Of a stretch of 64,000 nt of DNA, positions 16,078-25,209 are shown one piece after another. Below the pieces are notes generated by a model. That model had not been told where the DNA came from. It ran no database searches and saw only the letters and a program-made list of their open reading frames with translations. The translations under genes and the position numbers were made by a program. Location of the stretch: NCBI RefSeq assembly GCF_017355785.1, contig NZ_JAFEWE010000007.1, positions 233,570 to 297,569 of the forward strand. The letters are read 5' to 3'. The number at the start of each line of letters is the position of its first letter. The stretch's first letter is position 1. This DNA is from Desertivirga arenae. GTDB lineage: Bacteria; Bacteroidota; Bacteroidia; Sphingobacteriales; Sphingobacteriaceae.

Positions 16078-17007
16078 GTGATGAAGATCATTGAGCCGTG
16101 TGAACTTTTGAGGCAATTTTATAAAAAAATAGAACCCGGTATGAAGAATATCTTAGTGTTGACTGATTTCTCTGAGAAATCAAAACATGCTGCAGAGGTT
16201 GCCTGGACAATAGCTAAACAAGTCAGAGCCGACTTGCTTCTTTACAATGTGTGTTACATTCCTGACTCCAAAGCGGTATTGGCGGGCCCCAATAGACTAT
16301 ATTACGATAACTATACTATATACAATGATGCAACAAGAATAAATCTTCAGGTTATGGCTGATAGACTAGTGCAAAGATTGTTTGTTGCTGGAGAAGAGTT
16401 TAATCCTTCCGTAAGATGTACTCATGATATTGGGCTCTTAAAGGATAACATTAAAGCTATTCAGGAAAGAGAGGATATTTGGATGATTGTAATGGGGGAT
16501 AAGAGTGATGAGGGAATTATTCATCAACTGGTTTATAGCAGTGATAGTAATGAAGTGGTGAATAAGGCAAAGTGCCCCGTGTTGCTAGTTCCGGAAAAAT
16601 TCACTTTCCGGTCTCTTAAGAAGATCGCGTTCACTACAGATGTTTTTTCCAATGTGGATTTTCGCGCTTTAATTTTTGTGGCCGAACTTGCAAGACCTTT
16701 CAGGGCAGAGATTTCGGTTACTCATATTAATTTAAATGAGCTTGGTGAAAATTCCGACTCGATTCATTATAAATCTGTGAAGAGAGCGAAAGATGATATA
16801 AATTATGAAAGAATAAGTTATAAAGAGATCTTGGCAGATGAGGTGCCTAAGACCTTGGTGCAATATGCTTATAATATTCATGCGGATATTATTACTCTGG
16901 TTCATAAACGTTATCCATTTTTTGAAGATCTGTTTCACATTAGTACAACCAAACGGATGATGAACTATCATCTTCTGCCAATGTTGATCTTCCCTGCGGC
17001 TTTTTAG
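16078..17007 (+). CDS. Tandem universal stress protein (UspA family)
   Basis: The product has two UspA-type domains: the first (MKNILVLTDFSEKSKHAAEV.. to CPVLLVPEKF) and the second (SLKKIAFTTDVFSNVDFRAL.. to MLIFPAAF). The ATG at 16141 (residue 22) gives the standard UspA N-terminus and may be the true start; the upstream ATG adds 21 residues with no family match. The G-2x-G-9x-G(S/T) ATP-binding motif is not clear in either half (VMGDKSDEGIIHQLVYSSDSNEVV), so this may be a non-nucleotide-binding type. Divergent from the REC-cNMP-Crp regulator, a plausible controller. Confidence 0.85.
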   Translation: MMKIIEPCELLRQFYKKIEPGMKNILVLTDFSEKSKHAAEVAWTIAKQVRADLLLYNVCYIPDSKAVLAGPNRLYYDNYTIYNDATRINLQVMADRLVQRLFVAGEEFNPSVRCTHDIGLLKDNIKAIQEREDIWMIVMGDKSDEGIIHQLVYSSDSNEVVNKAKCPVLLVPEKFTFRSLKKIAFTTDVFSNVDFRALIFVAELARPFRAEISVTHINLNELGENSDSIHYKSVKRAKDDINYERISYKEILADEVPKTLVQYAYNIHADIITLVHKRYPFFEDLFHISTTKRMMNYHLLPMLIFPAAF

Positions 17008-17063
17008 GATTTGAACAAGCGGCCGGTCTTAGAATAACCCATGTGCAAGCTAATTCTAAATGC

Positions 17064-17071
17064 TAACTTTG
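17064..17071 (+). promoter_or_regulatory. -7 promoter box for gap
   Basis: TAACTTTG fits TAnnTTTG exactly, 60 nt before the gap ATG, giving a leader of about 53 nt. No clear -33 TTTG at the proper spacing was seen. Confidence 0.5.
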
Positions 17072-17130
17072 GCCGAACAAATATAAAGGCCTCAGGTTCG
17101 GAGGAATAATAGAGCATAGCATTAGAAAGA

Positions 17131-18129
17131 ATGAGAATTGCAATAAATGGTTTTGGAAGGATTGGTAGAACGGTATTAAGAACTTTACTTGCCACTCAAA
17201 CAGGCGAGGTGGTTGCTATAAACGATTTAACAGATGCAGTTACATTAGCACACCTGGTAAAGTACGACTCAGTTCACGGAGGTTTTAAAGGAACAGTTGA
17301 AGCTGGTGATAAGGAAATTGTGATTAATGGGAAGCGAATTCCGGTATTTGCAGAAATTGACCCCGTTAATCTTCCATGGGGAGCCCTGGAGGTAGATGTG
17401 GTTATCGAGTCGACCGGGAAGTTTACCTCCGAGGAAAAAGCATCTCTTCATTTACAGGCAGGGGCCAGGCAAGTGGTAGTTTCGGCCCCGTCAGGGACAA
17501 GAGGTGTACCTACAGTGGTTCTTGGTGTAAATGATCATGAAATTGATTTTAGGGCGCCTTTGCTTTCGAATGCGTCTTGCACAACAAATAATATAGCTCC
17601 AATGATCAAGGTCCTGGAGGATAATTGGGGAATTGTGAATGGTTATATTACAACAGTCCACTCCATGACAGGAGATCAAAACCTTCACGATGCACCTCAT
17701 AAAGATCTACGACGAGCCAGAGCGGCATCATCTTCAATTATACCTACTACAACCGGAGCAGCAAAGGCTATCACTAATATATTCCCCCATTTGGAAGGCA
17801 AGTTGGGAGGTGCAGGGATAAGGGTTCCTGTCTTAAATGGTTCACTGACGGATTTTACTTGTATCCTTAAGATGCAGCCTACTGTGGAAGAAATCAACGA
17901 AGCATTTCGTGAAGCAGCAGAAGGATATCTGAAAGGAGTGATGTTTTATACAGAAGATCCAATCGTATCAGTTGATATATTGGATAATTCTCACTCCTGC
18001 ATTTTTGACTCTAAGCTTACTTCAGTAGTAGGTGGATTAACTAAGGTGGTAGGTTGGTACGATAATGAATATGGTTATTCAAGTCGCCTCGCAGACCTTA
18101 TCCGGAAGATTGAGGAGGCAAAGGTCTGA
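17131..18129 (+). CDS. gap: Glyceraldehyde-3-phosphate dehydrogenase, type I
   Basis: The 332-residue enzyme has the Rossmann start MRIAINGFGRIGRTVLR, the active-site SNASCTTNNIAP with catalytic Cys150 and partner His177 (ITTVHSMTGDQ), and the C-terminal signature WYDNEYGYSSRLADLI. Asp32 in NDLTD points to NAD preference. It oxidises glyceraldehyde-3-phosphate to 1,3-bisphosphoglycerate, the substrate of the next gene, pgk. A 137-bp gap with its own promoter-like sequence separates the two, so they may form two units. Length is normal. Confidence 0.97.
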   Translation: MRIAINGFGRIGRTVLRTLLATQTGEVVAINDLTDAVTLAHLVKYDSVHGGFKGTVEAGDKEIVINGKRIPVFAEIDPVNLPWGALEVDVVIESTGKFTSEEKASLHLQAGARQVVVSAPSGTRGVPTVVLGVNDHEIDFRAPLLSNASCTTNNIAPMIKVLEDNWGIVNGYITTVHSMTGDQNLHDAPHKDLRRARAASSSIIPTTTGAAKAITNIFPHLEGKLGGAGIRVPVLNGSLTDFTCILKMQPTVEEINEAFREAAEGYLKGVMFYTEDPIVSVDILDNSHSCIFDSKLTSVVGGLTKVVGWYDNEYGYSSRLADLIRKIEEAKV

Positions 18130-18163
18130 AGGTTTGATAAGTGCTTAGTGTTTAAAATACACT

Positions 18164-18193
18164 TTTGTTTTTAATTAAAATCGTGTAGTTTTA
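18164..18193 (+). promoter_or_regulatory. Possible promoter for pgk
   Basis: TTTG at 18164-18167, 18 nt, TAGTTTTA at 18186-18193 (one mismatch to TAnnTTTG). Leader of about 70 nt would result. Confidence 0.35.
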
Positions 18194-18266
18194 CCGCCCT
18201 TGGAAAGCGGTATTCAAAATGATAAGTGAATTTCTAATAACCCCATAATAAACAAATTTAATTCTG

Positions 18267-19457
18267 ATGAAGACAATCGATAATTTGAATTTTGCAGGTA
18301 AAAAGGCGTTAATCCGAGTTGATTTTAACGTTCCTCTTGATAAAGAATTTAACATCACTGATGATAATCGTATTCAGGGTGCCTTACCAACTATTAAAAA
18401 GATCTTAAATGATGGTGGGGCTGTGATCCTTATGTCGCATCTTGGAAGACCGAAAGAAGGTCCTACAGAGAAATATTCTTTAAAGCACCTGGTAAATCAT
18501 TTATCGAAAGTTTTAGGGAAAGATGTACAGTTTGCAGATGACTGTGTTGGTGAGCAAGCAATAGAAAAGGCAGCAGCTCTTCAAACTGGGGATGTTTTAC
18601 TACTTGAAAATCTTCGTTTTTACAAAGAAGAAGAAAAAGGGGATGAAGCCTTCGCTGAAAAACTAAGCAAGTTAGGGGACGTTTATGTGAACGACGCTTT
18701 TGGAACTGCTCACCGTGCTCATGCCTCAACTGCTATTATTGCTAAATTTTTTCCTGACGCAAAGTATTTTGGCTATTTGATGGCTGGCGAGTTAGCTAAT
18801 GCAGAGAAGGTTTTGAATAATGCAGAAAGGCCCTTTACTGCTATTATGGGTGGTGCTAAGGTTTCTGATAAGATATTGTTAATTGAGCGTTTGTTGGAGA
18901 AGGTAGATAATCTTTTGATTGGTGGAGGTATGGCTTACACTTTTGCAAAGGCACAAGGTGGAAACATCGGTAAATCTTTGGTAGAAGATGATAAGTTAGA
19001 GTTAGCTCTTAGCTTGATTGAAAAAGCGAAATCAAAAGGTGTAAACCTGGTATTGCCTACTGATTCTATTATTGCAGATAACTTTGCGGCTGATGCTAAC
19101 AGTGATGTGGCAAGTAATGATGATATCAAAGAGGGTTGGATGGGATTAGATATTGGTCCGGATTCTGTAAAAGTTTACAAAGATGTAGTAGCGAATTCAA
19201 AAACGATACTTTGGAATGGACCAATGGGGGTATTTGAAATGGAGAAGTTTGAAGCAGGAACAAAAGCTGTTGCAGAGGCTGTTGTAGAAGCGACCGAAAA
19301 AGGAGCATTCTCCTTAATCGGTGGAGGTGACTCTGCGGCTGCTGTTGCAAAATTTGGTTTTGAGGAAAAGGTGAGTTACGTTTCTACTGGAGGCGGCGCT
19401 CTTCTAGAATACATGGAGGGTAAAGAACTTCCCGGTGTTGCTGCGATTAATGCATAG
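18267..19457 (+). CDS. pgk: Phosphoglycerate kinase
   Basis: The 396-residue protein begins with [14 protein letters not shown] and contains [67 protein letters not shown] and the nucleotide-binding end [16 protein letters not shown] and [16 protein letters not shown]. It makes ATP and 3-phosphoglycerate from 1,3-bisphosphoglycerate in glycolysis. It follows gap in the same direction and ends before a strong terminator. Full length, all substrate-binding motifs intact. Confidence 0.97.
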   Translation: MKTIDNLNFAGKKALIRVDFNVPLDKEFNITDDNRIQGALPTIKKILNDGGAVILMSHLGRPKEGPTEKYSLKHLVNHLSKVLGKDVQFADDCVGEQAIEKAAALQTGDVLLLENLRFYKEEEKGDEAFAEKLSKLGDVYVNDAFGTAHRAHASTAIIAKFFPDAKYFGYLMAGELANAEKVLNNAERPFTAIMGGAKVSDKILLIERLLEKVDNLLIGGGMAYTFAKAQGGNIGKSLVEDDKLELALSLIEKAKSKGVNLVLPTDSIIADNFAADANSDVASNDDIKEGWMGLDIGPDSVKVYKDVVANSKTILWNGPMGVFEMEKFEAGTKAVAEAVVEATEKGAFSLIGGGDSAAAVAKFGFEEKVSYVSTGGGALLEYMEGKELPGVAAINA

Positions 19458-19502
19458 AAATACATAGAAAGAATCCTTCTGGATTTCTTATATTTTTCCT
19501 TG

Positions 19503-19555
19503 AAGTGGGAAAATGTGGTCGAGTTCCTCCACATTCTCCCACTTTTTCTTTTTTA
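19503..19555 (+). terminator. Intrinsic terminator of pgk
   Basis: AAGTGGGAAAATGTGG pairs with CCACATTCTCCCACTT (one mismatch) around a 10-nt loop, followed by TTTCTTTTTT. A weaker hairpin (AAGAATCC..GGATTTCTT, about 19469-19490) precedes it, so the region may hold two stops. Confidence 0.88.
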
Positions 19556-19662
19556 TGTCCCCTCCGTTCCTATGCTCTCCCAGCCCTTTTTATTGTACTT
19601 TCTTAGAATTTTGCCGCTGCAATTTTAAGGGAGAGTGGGAGAAAATTCTTGTTGAAAACTTT

Positions 19663-19692
19663 TTTGTGGAGCAAAGTGGTAAAAAGTGGTAA
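19663..19692 (+). promoter_or_regulatory. Candidate MraZ operator: three GTGG boxes at 10-bp period
   Basis: GTGG occurs at 19666, 19676 and 19686, exactly 10 bp apart, within TTTGTGGAGC, AAAGTGGTAA and AAAGTGGTAA. MraZ is known to bind direct repeats with 10-bp phasing (TGGGN-N5 in E. coli; AAAGTG-type boxes in Mollicutes). The array lies 44-71 bases before the mraZ ATG and overlaps where the -33 region of a TACTTTTA (19701-19708) box would be, fitting autorepression. Confidence 0.65.
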
Positions 19693-19733
19693 AAGCTTTT
19701 TACTTTTACTCTGTTAAATAGTCTACAACCCAT

Positions 19734-20201
19734 ATGTCTCATTTCTTAGGAGAATTTGAATGCAAACTTGACGCTAAAGGCAGAATAATGCTGCCTTCAG
19801 GTCTGCGCAGGCAAATGCCCGAAGCGGAGAAGGAAGGGTTGGTGATTAACAGAGGATTTGAAAAGCACCTGGTAGTATATACCCGCAAAGAGTGGGATAC
19901 AATAATGGAGGATCTTAGCAAGCTAAATCAGTACGAAAAGAAGACGAGAGAGTTTATTCGCTACTTTACTCGCGGAGCAACAGAGTTAACTCTGGATGCC
20001 GCAGGCAGGGTATTGTTACCTAAATCGTTGCTTGATTACGCTGAAATAGGATCGGATGTGGTGTTATCTTCGCAATTCAATAAAATTGAAGTTTGGGCTA
20101 AGGATGCATATGACGCTCAGATGGATGATGAGCCTGAAAACTTTGCGAATCTGGCAGAGGAAGTAATGGGTGGCCTTGGAAGGAGGGGTGGGAATGAGTA
20201 A
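19734..20201 (+). CDS. mraZ: Transcriptional regulator MraZ
   Basis: The 155-residue protein has two AbrB/SpoVT-like halves, each with the DxxGRxxLP motif: CKLDAKGRIMLPSGLR and LTLDAAGRVLLPKSLLD. MraZ forms a ring-shaped oligomer that binds direct repeats upstream of its own operon and represses the dcw cluster. It is the first gene of the cluster and overlaps rsmH by 8 bases. The operator-like repeats before it support autoregulation. Confidence 0.96.
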   Translation: MSHFLGEFECKLDAKGRIMLPSGLRRQMPEAEKEGLVINRGFEKHLVVYTRKEWDTIMEDLSKLNQYEKKTREFIRYFTRGATELTLDAAGRVLLPKSLLDYAEIGSDVVLSSQFNKIEVWAKDAYDAQMDDEPENFANLAEEVMGGLGRRGGNE

Positions 20202-21096
20202 TTATCACGTCCCTGTAATGTTGAGAGAGTGTATCGAGTCGCTCGATATAAAGTCTGATGGGATTTATGTTGATGTGACATTTGGCGGGGGAGGTCATTC
20301 CAGAGAGATATTAAAAAATCTTGGTGGGGAAGGCCGATTGTTGGCTTTTGACCAGGATGTAGATGCGCAAAGAAATATTCCGCAAGATGATCGGTTAACC
20401 TTTATAGATCAGAACTTCCGCTATCTGAAAAATTATTGCCGCCTTCACAAGGCTTTGCCGGTGGATGGTATTCTGGCTGATCTCGGTGTTTCATCGCATC
20501 AGTTTGATCAGCCGGAGCGGGGTTTTTCTACTCGTTTTGATGCAGACTTAGATATGAGGATGGATCAAGGCGGGAGTTTAAATGCTAAGGAGGTTGTTAA
20601 TACTTATTCTGAAGAAGACCTGCATCGCATCTTTGGAATGTATGGAGAGATTCAGAATGCGAAGTCGCTAGCAAGAGTGATTGTGACATCAAGGTTGAAT
20701 AAACCTATTGATACTATCGCTGGGTTGAAAGAGGTAATAAAGAAGCTTATTCCTAAAGGGAAAGAACATAAATATTTAGCTCAGGTGTTTCAGGCTTTAC
20801 GGATAGAGGTAAATCAGGAGCTCGAAGCTTTGCAAGAGTTTTTGGCTCAGTCCATTGAAGTATTGAAGCCCGGGGGAAGGCTGGTGATCATGTCCTATCA
20901 CTCGCTGGAGGATAGGTTGGTGAAGAATTTCATAGCAAAGGGGAAGTTTAAAGGTGAGGTTGAAAAGGATTTCTTTGGAAATGAAATTAAGCCTTTGGAA
21001 GCTGTGACCAGAAAGGCGATTGTGGCCTCACCTGAGGAGATTTCAGAAAATAACAGGGCGAGAAGTGCGAAATTGAGGGTGGCTGTTAAGCTTTAA
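20194..21096 (+). CDS. rsmH: 16S rRNA (cytosine1402-N4)-methyltransferase RsmH
   Basis: I start it at the ATG at 20194 (MSNYHVPVMLRECIESL), which is preceded by AAGGAGGGG and fits the family; a GTG at 20170 is in frame but adds 8 atypical residues. The 300-residue enzyme has VDVTFGGGGHSREIL (SAM-binding), DGILADLGVSSHQFDQPERGFS, QVFQALRIEVNQELE and VIMSYHSLEDRLVK. It methylates C1402 in the decoding centre. The start lies inside the end of mraZ, so translation is probably coupled. Confidence 0.96.
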   Translation: MSNYHVPVMLRECIESLDIKSDGIYVDVTFGGGGHSREILKNLGGEGRLLAFDQDVDAQRNIPQDDRLTFIDQNFRYLKNYCRLHKALPVDGILADLGVSSHQFDQPERGFSTRFDADLDMRMDQGGSLNAKEVVNTYSEEDLHRIFGMYGEIQNAKSLARVIVTSRLNKPIDTIAGLKEVIKKLIPKGKEHKYLAQVFQALRIEVNQELEALQEFLAQSIEVLKPGGRLVIMSYHSLEDRLVKNFIAKGKFKGEVEKDFFGNEIKPLEAVTRKAIVASPEEISENNRARSAKLRVAVKL

Positions 21097-21182
21097 TTAT
21101 TGGCGTGTTGAAGCTTACGAATATAGATTGGCTTTAATATGACGAGGAAAGCTTTTGCAGTATTAAATTTTGAATTTTTAAA

Positions 21183-21590
21183 ATGACAAATCGTTTCAGA
21201 GCTGAATTAGAAGAAGAAGAGTTTGAGCCGGAGGTGCAGCCTGAGGAGAAGGAAGTCAAGGCTGAGTTGCCAAAAAACTTTTTCACAGCCTTGTTAACTG
21301 AAGGTGTGGTGACAAAAGAGGCAGCTACCGAGATGCTCCCGTTTATAGTTTTTCTGGCCATGTTAGGGATGTTTTACATAGCGAACAGGCACTTTGCTGA
21401 AAGGAATATAAGAGCCATTGATAAGCTAAATAAGGAAGTAAAGGAATTGAGCTGGGATTACAAGACGTTGAAAGCAGATTTGATGCTCAAAAGTACACAG
21501 ACGGAGGTGGCTAAGTTAGTGGACACATTGGGATTGCACGAGCCGGTAGAGCCACCTAAAAAAGTAATTATAAAAGAAAACGAATATTAA
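21183..21590 (+). CDS. ftsL: FtsL-like cell division protein
   Basis: The 135-residue protein has an acidic cytosolic N-terminus (about 1-50), one transmembrane segment (about 51-69, MLPFIVFLAMLGMFYIANRHF) and a periplasmic coiled coil (about 74-118, IRAIDKLNKEVKELSWDYKTLKADLM in part). This is the expected bitopic topology and position (between rsmH and ftsI) of FtsL, a division-complex adaptor. Sequence conservation in FtsL is low, so identification is mainly by topology, size and context. Confidence 0.85.
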   Translation: MTNRFRAELEEEEFEPEVQPEEKEVKAELPKNFFTALLTEGVVTKEAATEMLPFIVFLAMLGMFYIANRHFAERNIRAIDKLNKEVKELSWDYKTLKADLMLKSTQTEVAKLVDTLGLHEPVEPPKKVIIKENEY

Positions 21591-21625
21591 TATTCAGTTT
21601 GAATCAGTTGTATTAGCAAATACTT

Positions 21626-23749
21626 ATGAATATCAGGACCGACATATTGCTACGTGTGTACATCGCCTTTGGGTTGATCGTGCTTCTCGCGTTTGCTGTG
21701 TTGTTCAAGTTGTTTCATCTTCAGCTTGTTGAGGGGAGTAAGTGGAAGGCAATGGCTGATAGCCTTTCGACAAAGTATGTTAATGTTGAGGCTGTAAGAG
21801 GGAACATTTATTCTGTAGACGGAAGCCTTCTCGCTACTTCTGTTCCTGAATATGAACTAAGAATGGACATGTTAGCTGCAGGAATTGAGAAGGATGAAGT
21901 ATTTTACGAGAAGGTGGATTCTTTGGCCGAAAAGTTATCGAGCTATTTTGGAGATAAAAGCCAAAGATATTACTCTCGAATGCTGCGCGAGGGCAGAAGG
22001 GATAAGGCCAGGTATATGCTTATCAAAAGGAATGTTACGCATCAGGAGTTAAATGTGATACGGACCTTTCCGGTGTTTAATTTGGGGAGGTATAAAGGCG
22101 GGCTTATTACTATTCAAAAAAATAAAAGGATCTTGCCATTTAGGACTCTCGCTGCCAGGACAATAGGGTACAAGAATGAAAATGTCCAGCCGGTGGGCCT
22201 TGAAGGGGCGTACTCCAGCTATATTGATGGCGAAAGTGGCAGGCAATTAATGCAACGTATTGCAGGAGGGGTTTGGATGCCTGTTAATAAGGAAGTGGAG
22301 ATCGCACCCAAAGATGGTGCAGATATAATTTCAACTATTGATATTAATATGCAGGACGTGGCGCAGAATGCGCTGAGAAAGCAGTTGATCAAGAGCGATG
22401 CGGATCATGGATGTGTAGTGTTGATGGAAGTAGCCACAGGGGAAGTTAGGGCAATAGCTAATTTCACCAAGGTGACTGAGGGGCAGTATGAAGAAAAGTT
22501 CAATTATGCGATTGCTCAAAGTGCAGAGCCGGGGTCTACTTTTAAGCTTGCTTCCTATTTAAGCTTACTGGAGGATCATAAAGTAGACACGAGTACGCGG
22601 GTAGATTGTGGAGGGGGATTGTTTAAGGTTTACAATCACCGGAACAAGCTGGTTAAGACTGTGAAGGACTCACACCTTGGTCTTAAGGTAGTTTCGGTAA
22701 AAAGGGCTTTTGAAGAATCATCAAATGCTGCTATCGCTAAGCTGATCTACACCCATTATAAAAATGAACCTGAACGCTTTACTGATCGGTTGCGTGAGTT
22801 GCATTTGCACGAGAAAGCTGGTTTGGAAATTCCGGGGGAGGGTATTCCCTACATTAAGACTCCGGAAAGTAAAGCTTGGTATAAGGGTTTAAGTTTAGCG
22901 CAGATGGCTTACGGGTATGAGTCTAAAATGACTCCTTTGCAGATGCTCACCTTCTATAATGCAATTGCAAATAATGGGAAAATGGTGGCTCCAAAGTTTG
23001 TGCGTGAGATCAAAAGATTGGGTAAACCTGTTGAGGTTTTTGAAATAAAGGTGATTGATGAAAAGATCTGTTCTGAGGAGACTTTATCGAAACTGAGAGG
23101 GATGCTTGAAGGTGTAGTTGAAGAGGGTTCAGGAAAGACAACAGTTAAAAGCGCATTATACAAGGCTGCTGGTAAAACAGGTACAGCTCAAATTGCAGAC
23201 GGTGCGAGAGGTTATCGAGGTAAGCGCTCTTATCAAGCTTCCTTTTGCGGGTATTTCCCGGCCGACAAGCCAAAGTACGCTATGATTGTTGTTATTACGA
23301 ATCCTCAGGGAGCCTATTATGGAGCTTTGGTAAGTGGACCTGTTTTTCGGGAAGTTGCTGATAAAATTTATTCTCAGGATGTAGAGATGTATAATCCGGT
23401 GAATAAAGTTAAGTATGTGGGGAACACTACGCCACCGCCAACGAAAGCCGGGAGTAATGTTGCTGTTAAAAAAGTCTATAGGGCCTTAGGTGTAAAATCG
23501 TACCTGGCTGCTAATAATGATATTGCTACTGAGATCGATACTAATAATAGTGTCGATTTAAAAGAAGTGAAAGTTAGACCAAGAGTGGTTCCTGATGTAA
23601 CAGGGATGGGTCTGAAGGATGCTATGTTCCTACTAACCAGTTCCGGGCTTAGGGCTGTGGTAAAGGGAAGTGGTAAAGTTGTTAAACAATCCATTGTGCC
23701 AGGTGTACGTACTGTTGCAGGATATCCTGTAATGATTGAACTACAATAA
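21626..23749 (+). CDS. ftsI: Penicillin-binding protein FtsI/PBP3 with C-terminal PASTA domain
   Basis: The 707-residue protein has an N-terminal transmembrane anchor (about 9-31), a PBP dimerisation domain, and a transpeptidase domain with active-site Ser304-Thr-Phe-Lys307 (EPGSTFKLAS), Ser365-Ser-Asn367 and Lys517-Thr-Gly519. A PASTA module follows at about 640-707 (VVPDVTGMGLKDAMFLLTSSGL). It cross-links septal peptidoglycan with FtsW. A PASTA-tailed FtsI (SpoVD-like) is normal in Bacteroidota. Its stop overlaps the murE start (TAATG). Confidence 0.95.
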   Translation: MNIRTDILLRVYIAFGLIVLLAFAVLFKLFHLQLVEGSKWKAMADSLSTKYVNVEAVRGNIYSVDGSLLATSVPEYELRMDMLAAGIEKDEVFYEKVDSLAEKLSSYFGDKSQRYYSRMLREGRRDKARYMLIKRNVTHQELNVIRTFPVFNLGRYKGGLITIQKNKRILPFRTLAARTIGYKNENVQPVGLEGAYSSYIDGESGRQLMQRIAGGVWMPVNKEVEIAPKDGADIISTIDINMQDVAQNALRKQLIKSDADHGCVVLMEVATGEVRAIANFTKVTEGQYEEKFNYAIAQSAEPGSTFKLASYLSLLEDHKVDTSTRVDCGGGLFKVYNHRNKLVKTVKDSHLGLKVVSVKRAFEESSNAAIAKLIYTHYKNEPERFTDRLRELHLHEKAGLEIPGEGIPYIKTPESKAWYKGLSLAQMAYGYESKMTPLQMLTFYNAIANNGKMVAPKFVREIKRLGKPVEVFEIKVIDEKICSEETLSKLRGMLEGVVEEGSGKTTVKSALYKAAGKTGTAQIADGARGYRGKRSYQASFCGYFPADKPKYAMIVVITNPQGAYYGALVSGPVFREVADKIYSQDVEMYNPVNKVKYVGNTTPPPTKAGSNVAVKKVYRALGVKSYLAANNDIATEIDTNNSVDLKEVKVRPRVVPDVTGMGLKDAMFLLTSSGLRAVVKGSGKVVKQSIVPGVRTVAGYPVMIELQ

Positions 23750-25209
23750 TGAAAGAATTAAGAGAACTACTGGAAGGCGTTAAGGTACTTGAGCAAAAAG
23801 GCTCGGGTAGCACCGGTGTGGATTCTGTTTGCTTCGATTCAAGGCAGGCAGTAGCAGGTTCATTATTTGTTGCTGTTCGAGGTACCGTAACTGATGGTCA
23901 CCATTATATTGACAAAGCAGTTGTCTTGGGTACTTCAATTATAGTTTGTGAAGAAATTCCTGCCAACGCCAAGAGTGATATAATTTTCATCAGAGTAGAA
24001 AACTCTGCAGTGGCTTTAGGAAAAATTGCAGCAAACTTTTACGATAACCCTTCTACTGATCTGAGACTTGTAGGGGTAACAGGGACAAATGGAAAGACTA
24101 CAGTTGCCACACTTCTTTACAAGTTATTTGAAGAACTAGGCTATAAGACGGGACTGATATCTACTGTTCAGAATCATATTCACACTGCAGTAGTTCCTTC
24201 TACTCATACTACACCAGATCCAATTGCACTAAATAAGCTTTTGGCCGAGATGGTTGCTACCGGTTGTGATTATTGCTTCATGGAGGTTAGCTCTCATGCA
24301 GTTGCACAGCATCGTATCGAGGGACTCAGTTTTACCGGAGGTGTTTTCACCAATATTACCCACGATCACCTGGATTTTCATAAAACTTTTGACGCTTATA
24401 TAAAGGCTAAAAAGGCATTTTTTGATGGCTTGCCAAAGACAGCCTTCGCACTTACAAATGCTGATGACAAAAATGGTAAAGTAATGCTCCAGAATACGAA
24501 GGCTCACGAAAAGACCTACGGATTAAAGGGGCTGGCCGACTTTAAAGGAAAGATCATCGAAAATCAGTTCTCGGGATTGCTTCTGGAGGTTAATCACCAG
24601 GAAGTTTGGTTTAGGCTGGTGGGAAGCTTTAATGCCTATAACCTGTTAGCAGTTTACGGAACTGCTATGCTTCTTGAGCAGGACGGTACAAAAGTCCTTA
24701 CCATATTAAGTCGTTTGTCGGGAGCTGAAGGAAGATTTGACTACATAACTTCTCCAGATGGAGTAATAGGAATTATAGATTATGCGCATACTCCGGATGC
24801 TGTGCAGAACGTACTTAGTACCATTCAAAACATCCGTAAGGGAACCGAACAGGTAATTACTATTATAGGTTGTGGCGGAGACCGGGATAGAACAAAACGA
24901 CCGGTGATGGCTCAGGTAGCATCGGAATGGAGCGATAAGGTTATCCTAACATCTGACAATCCACGTTCTGAGGAGCCAGAAGCAATTCTGGAAGAAATGG
25001 AAGCAGGACTTACCCTGACCAACAGAAAGAAGGTTTTGACTATAGCAGACCGCAGGGAAGCAATCCGTACCGCTTGCCATTTGGCTAAAGCAGGGGATAT
25101 TATTCTATTAGCGGGTAAAGGACATGAGAAATATCAGGAAATTAAAGGGGTAAAGTATCCTTTTGACGATAAAGCGATTTTAACAGAACAATTTAACTTA
25201 TTAAGCTAA
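23749..25209 (+). CDS. murE: UDP-MurNAc-L-Ala-D-Glu:meso-diaminopimelate ligase
   Basis: The 486-residue enzyme has the Mur ligase P-loop [15 protein letters not shown], the [15 protein letters not shown] and [15 protein letters not shown] motifs, and [13 protein letters not shown], whose DNPR signature predicts meso-diaminopimelate as the added amino acid. It adds the third residue of the peptidoglycan stem peptide. Start and stop each overlap a neighbour by one base (TAATG), indicating tight coupling with ftsI and mraY. Confidence 0.96.
   Translation: MKELRELLEGVKVLEQKGSGSTGVDSVCFDSRQAVAGSLFVAVRGTVTDGHHYIDKAVVLGTSIIVCEEIPANAKSDIIFIRVENSAVALGKIAANFYDNPSTDLRLVGVTGTNGKTTVATLLYKLFEELGYKTGLISTVQNHIHTAVVPSTHTTPDPIALNKLLAEMVATGCDYCFMEVSSHAVAQHRIEGLSFTGGVFTNITHDHLDFHKTFDAYIKAKKAFFDGLPKTAFALTNADDKNGKVMLQNTKAHEKTYGLKGLADFKGKIIENQFSGLLLEVNHQEVWFRLVGSFNAYNLLAVYGTAMLLEQDGTKVLTILSRLSGAEGRFDYITSPDGVIGIIDYAHTPDAVQNVLSTIQNIRKGTEQVITIIGCGGDRDRTKRPVMAQVASEWSDKVILTSDNPRSEEPEAILEEMEAGLTLTNRKKVLTIADRREAIRTACHLAKAGDIILLAGKGHEKYQEIKGVKYPFDDKAILTEQFNLLS

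Noticed and set aside
20170..20193. GTG start for rsmH at 20170
   Set aside because: The ATG at 20194 has a strong SD and gives the typical MSNYHVPVML start.
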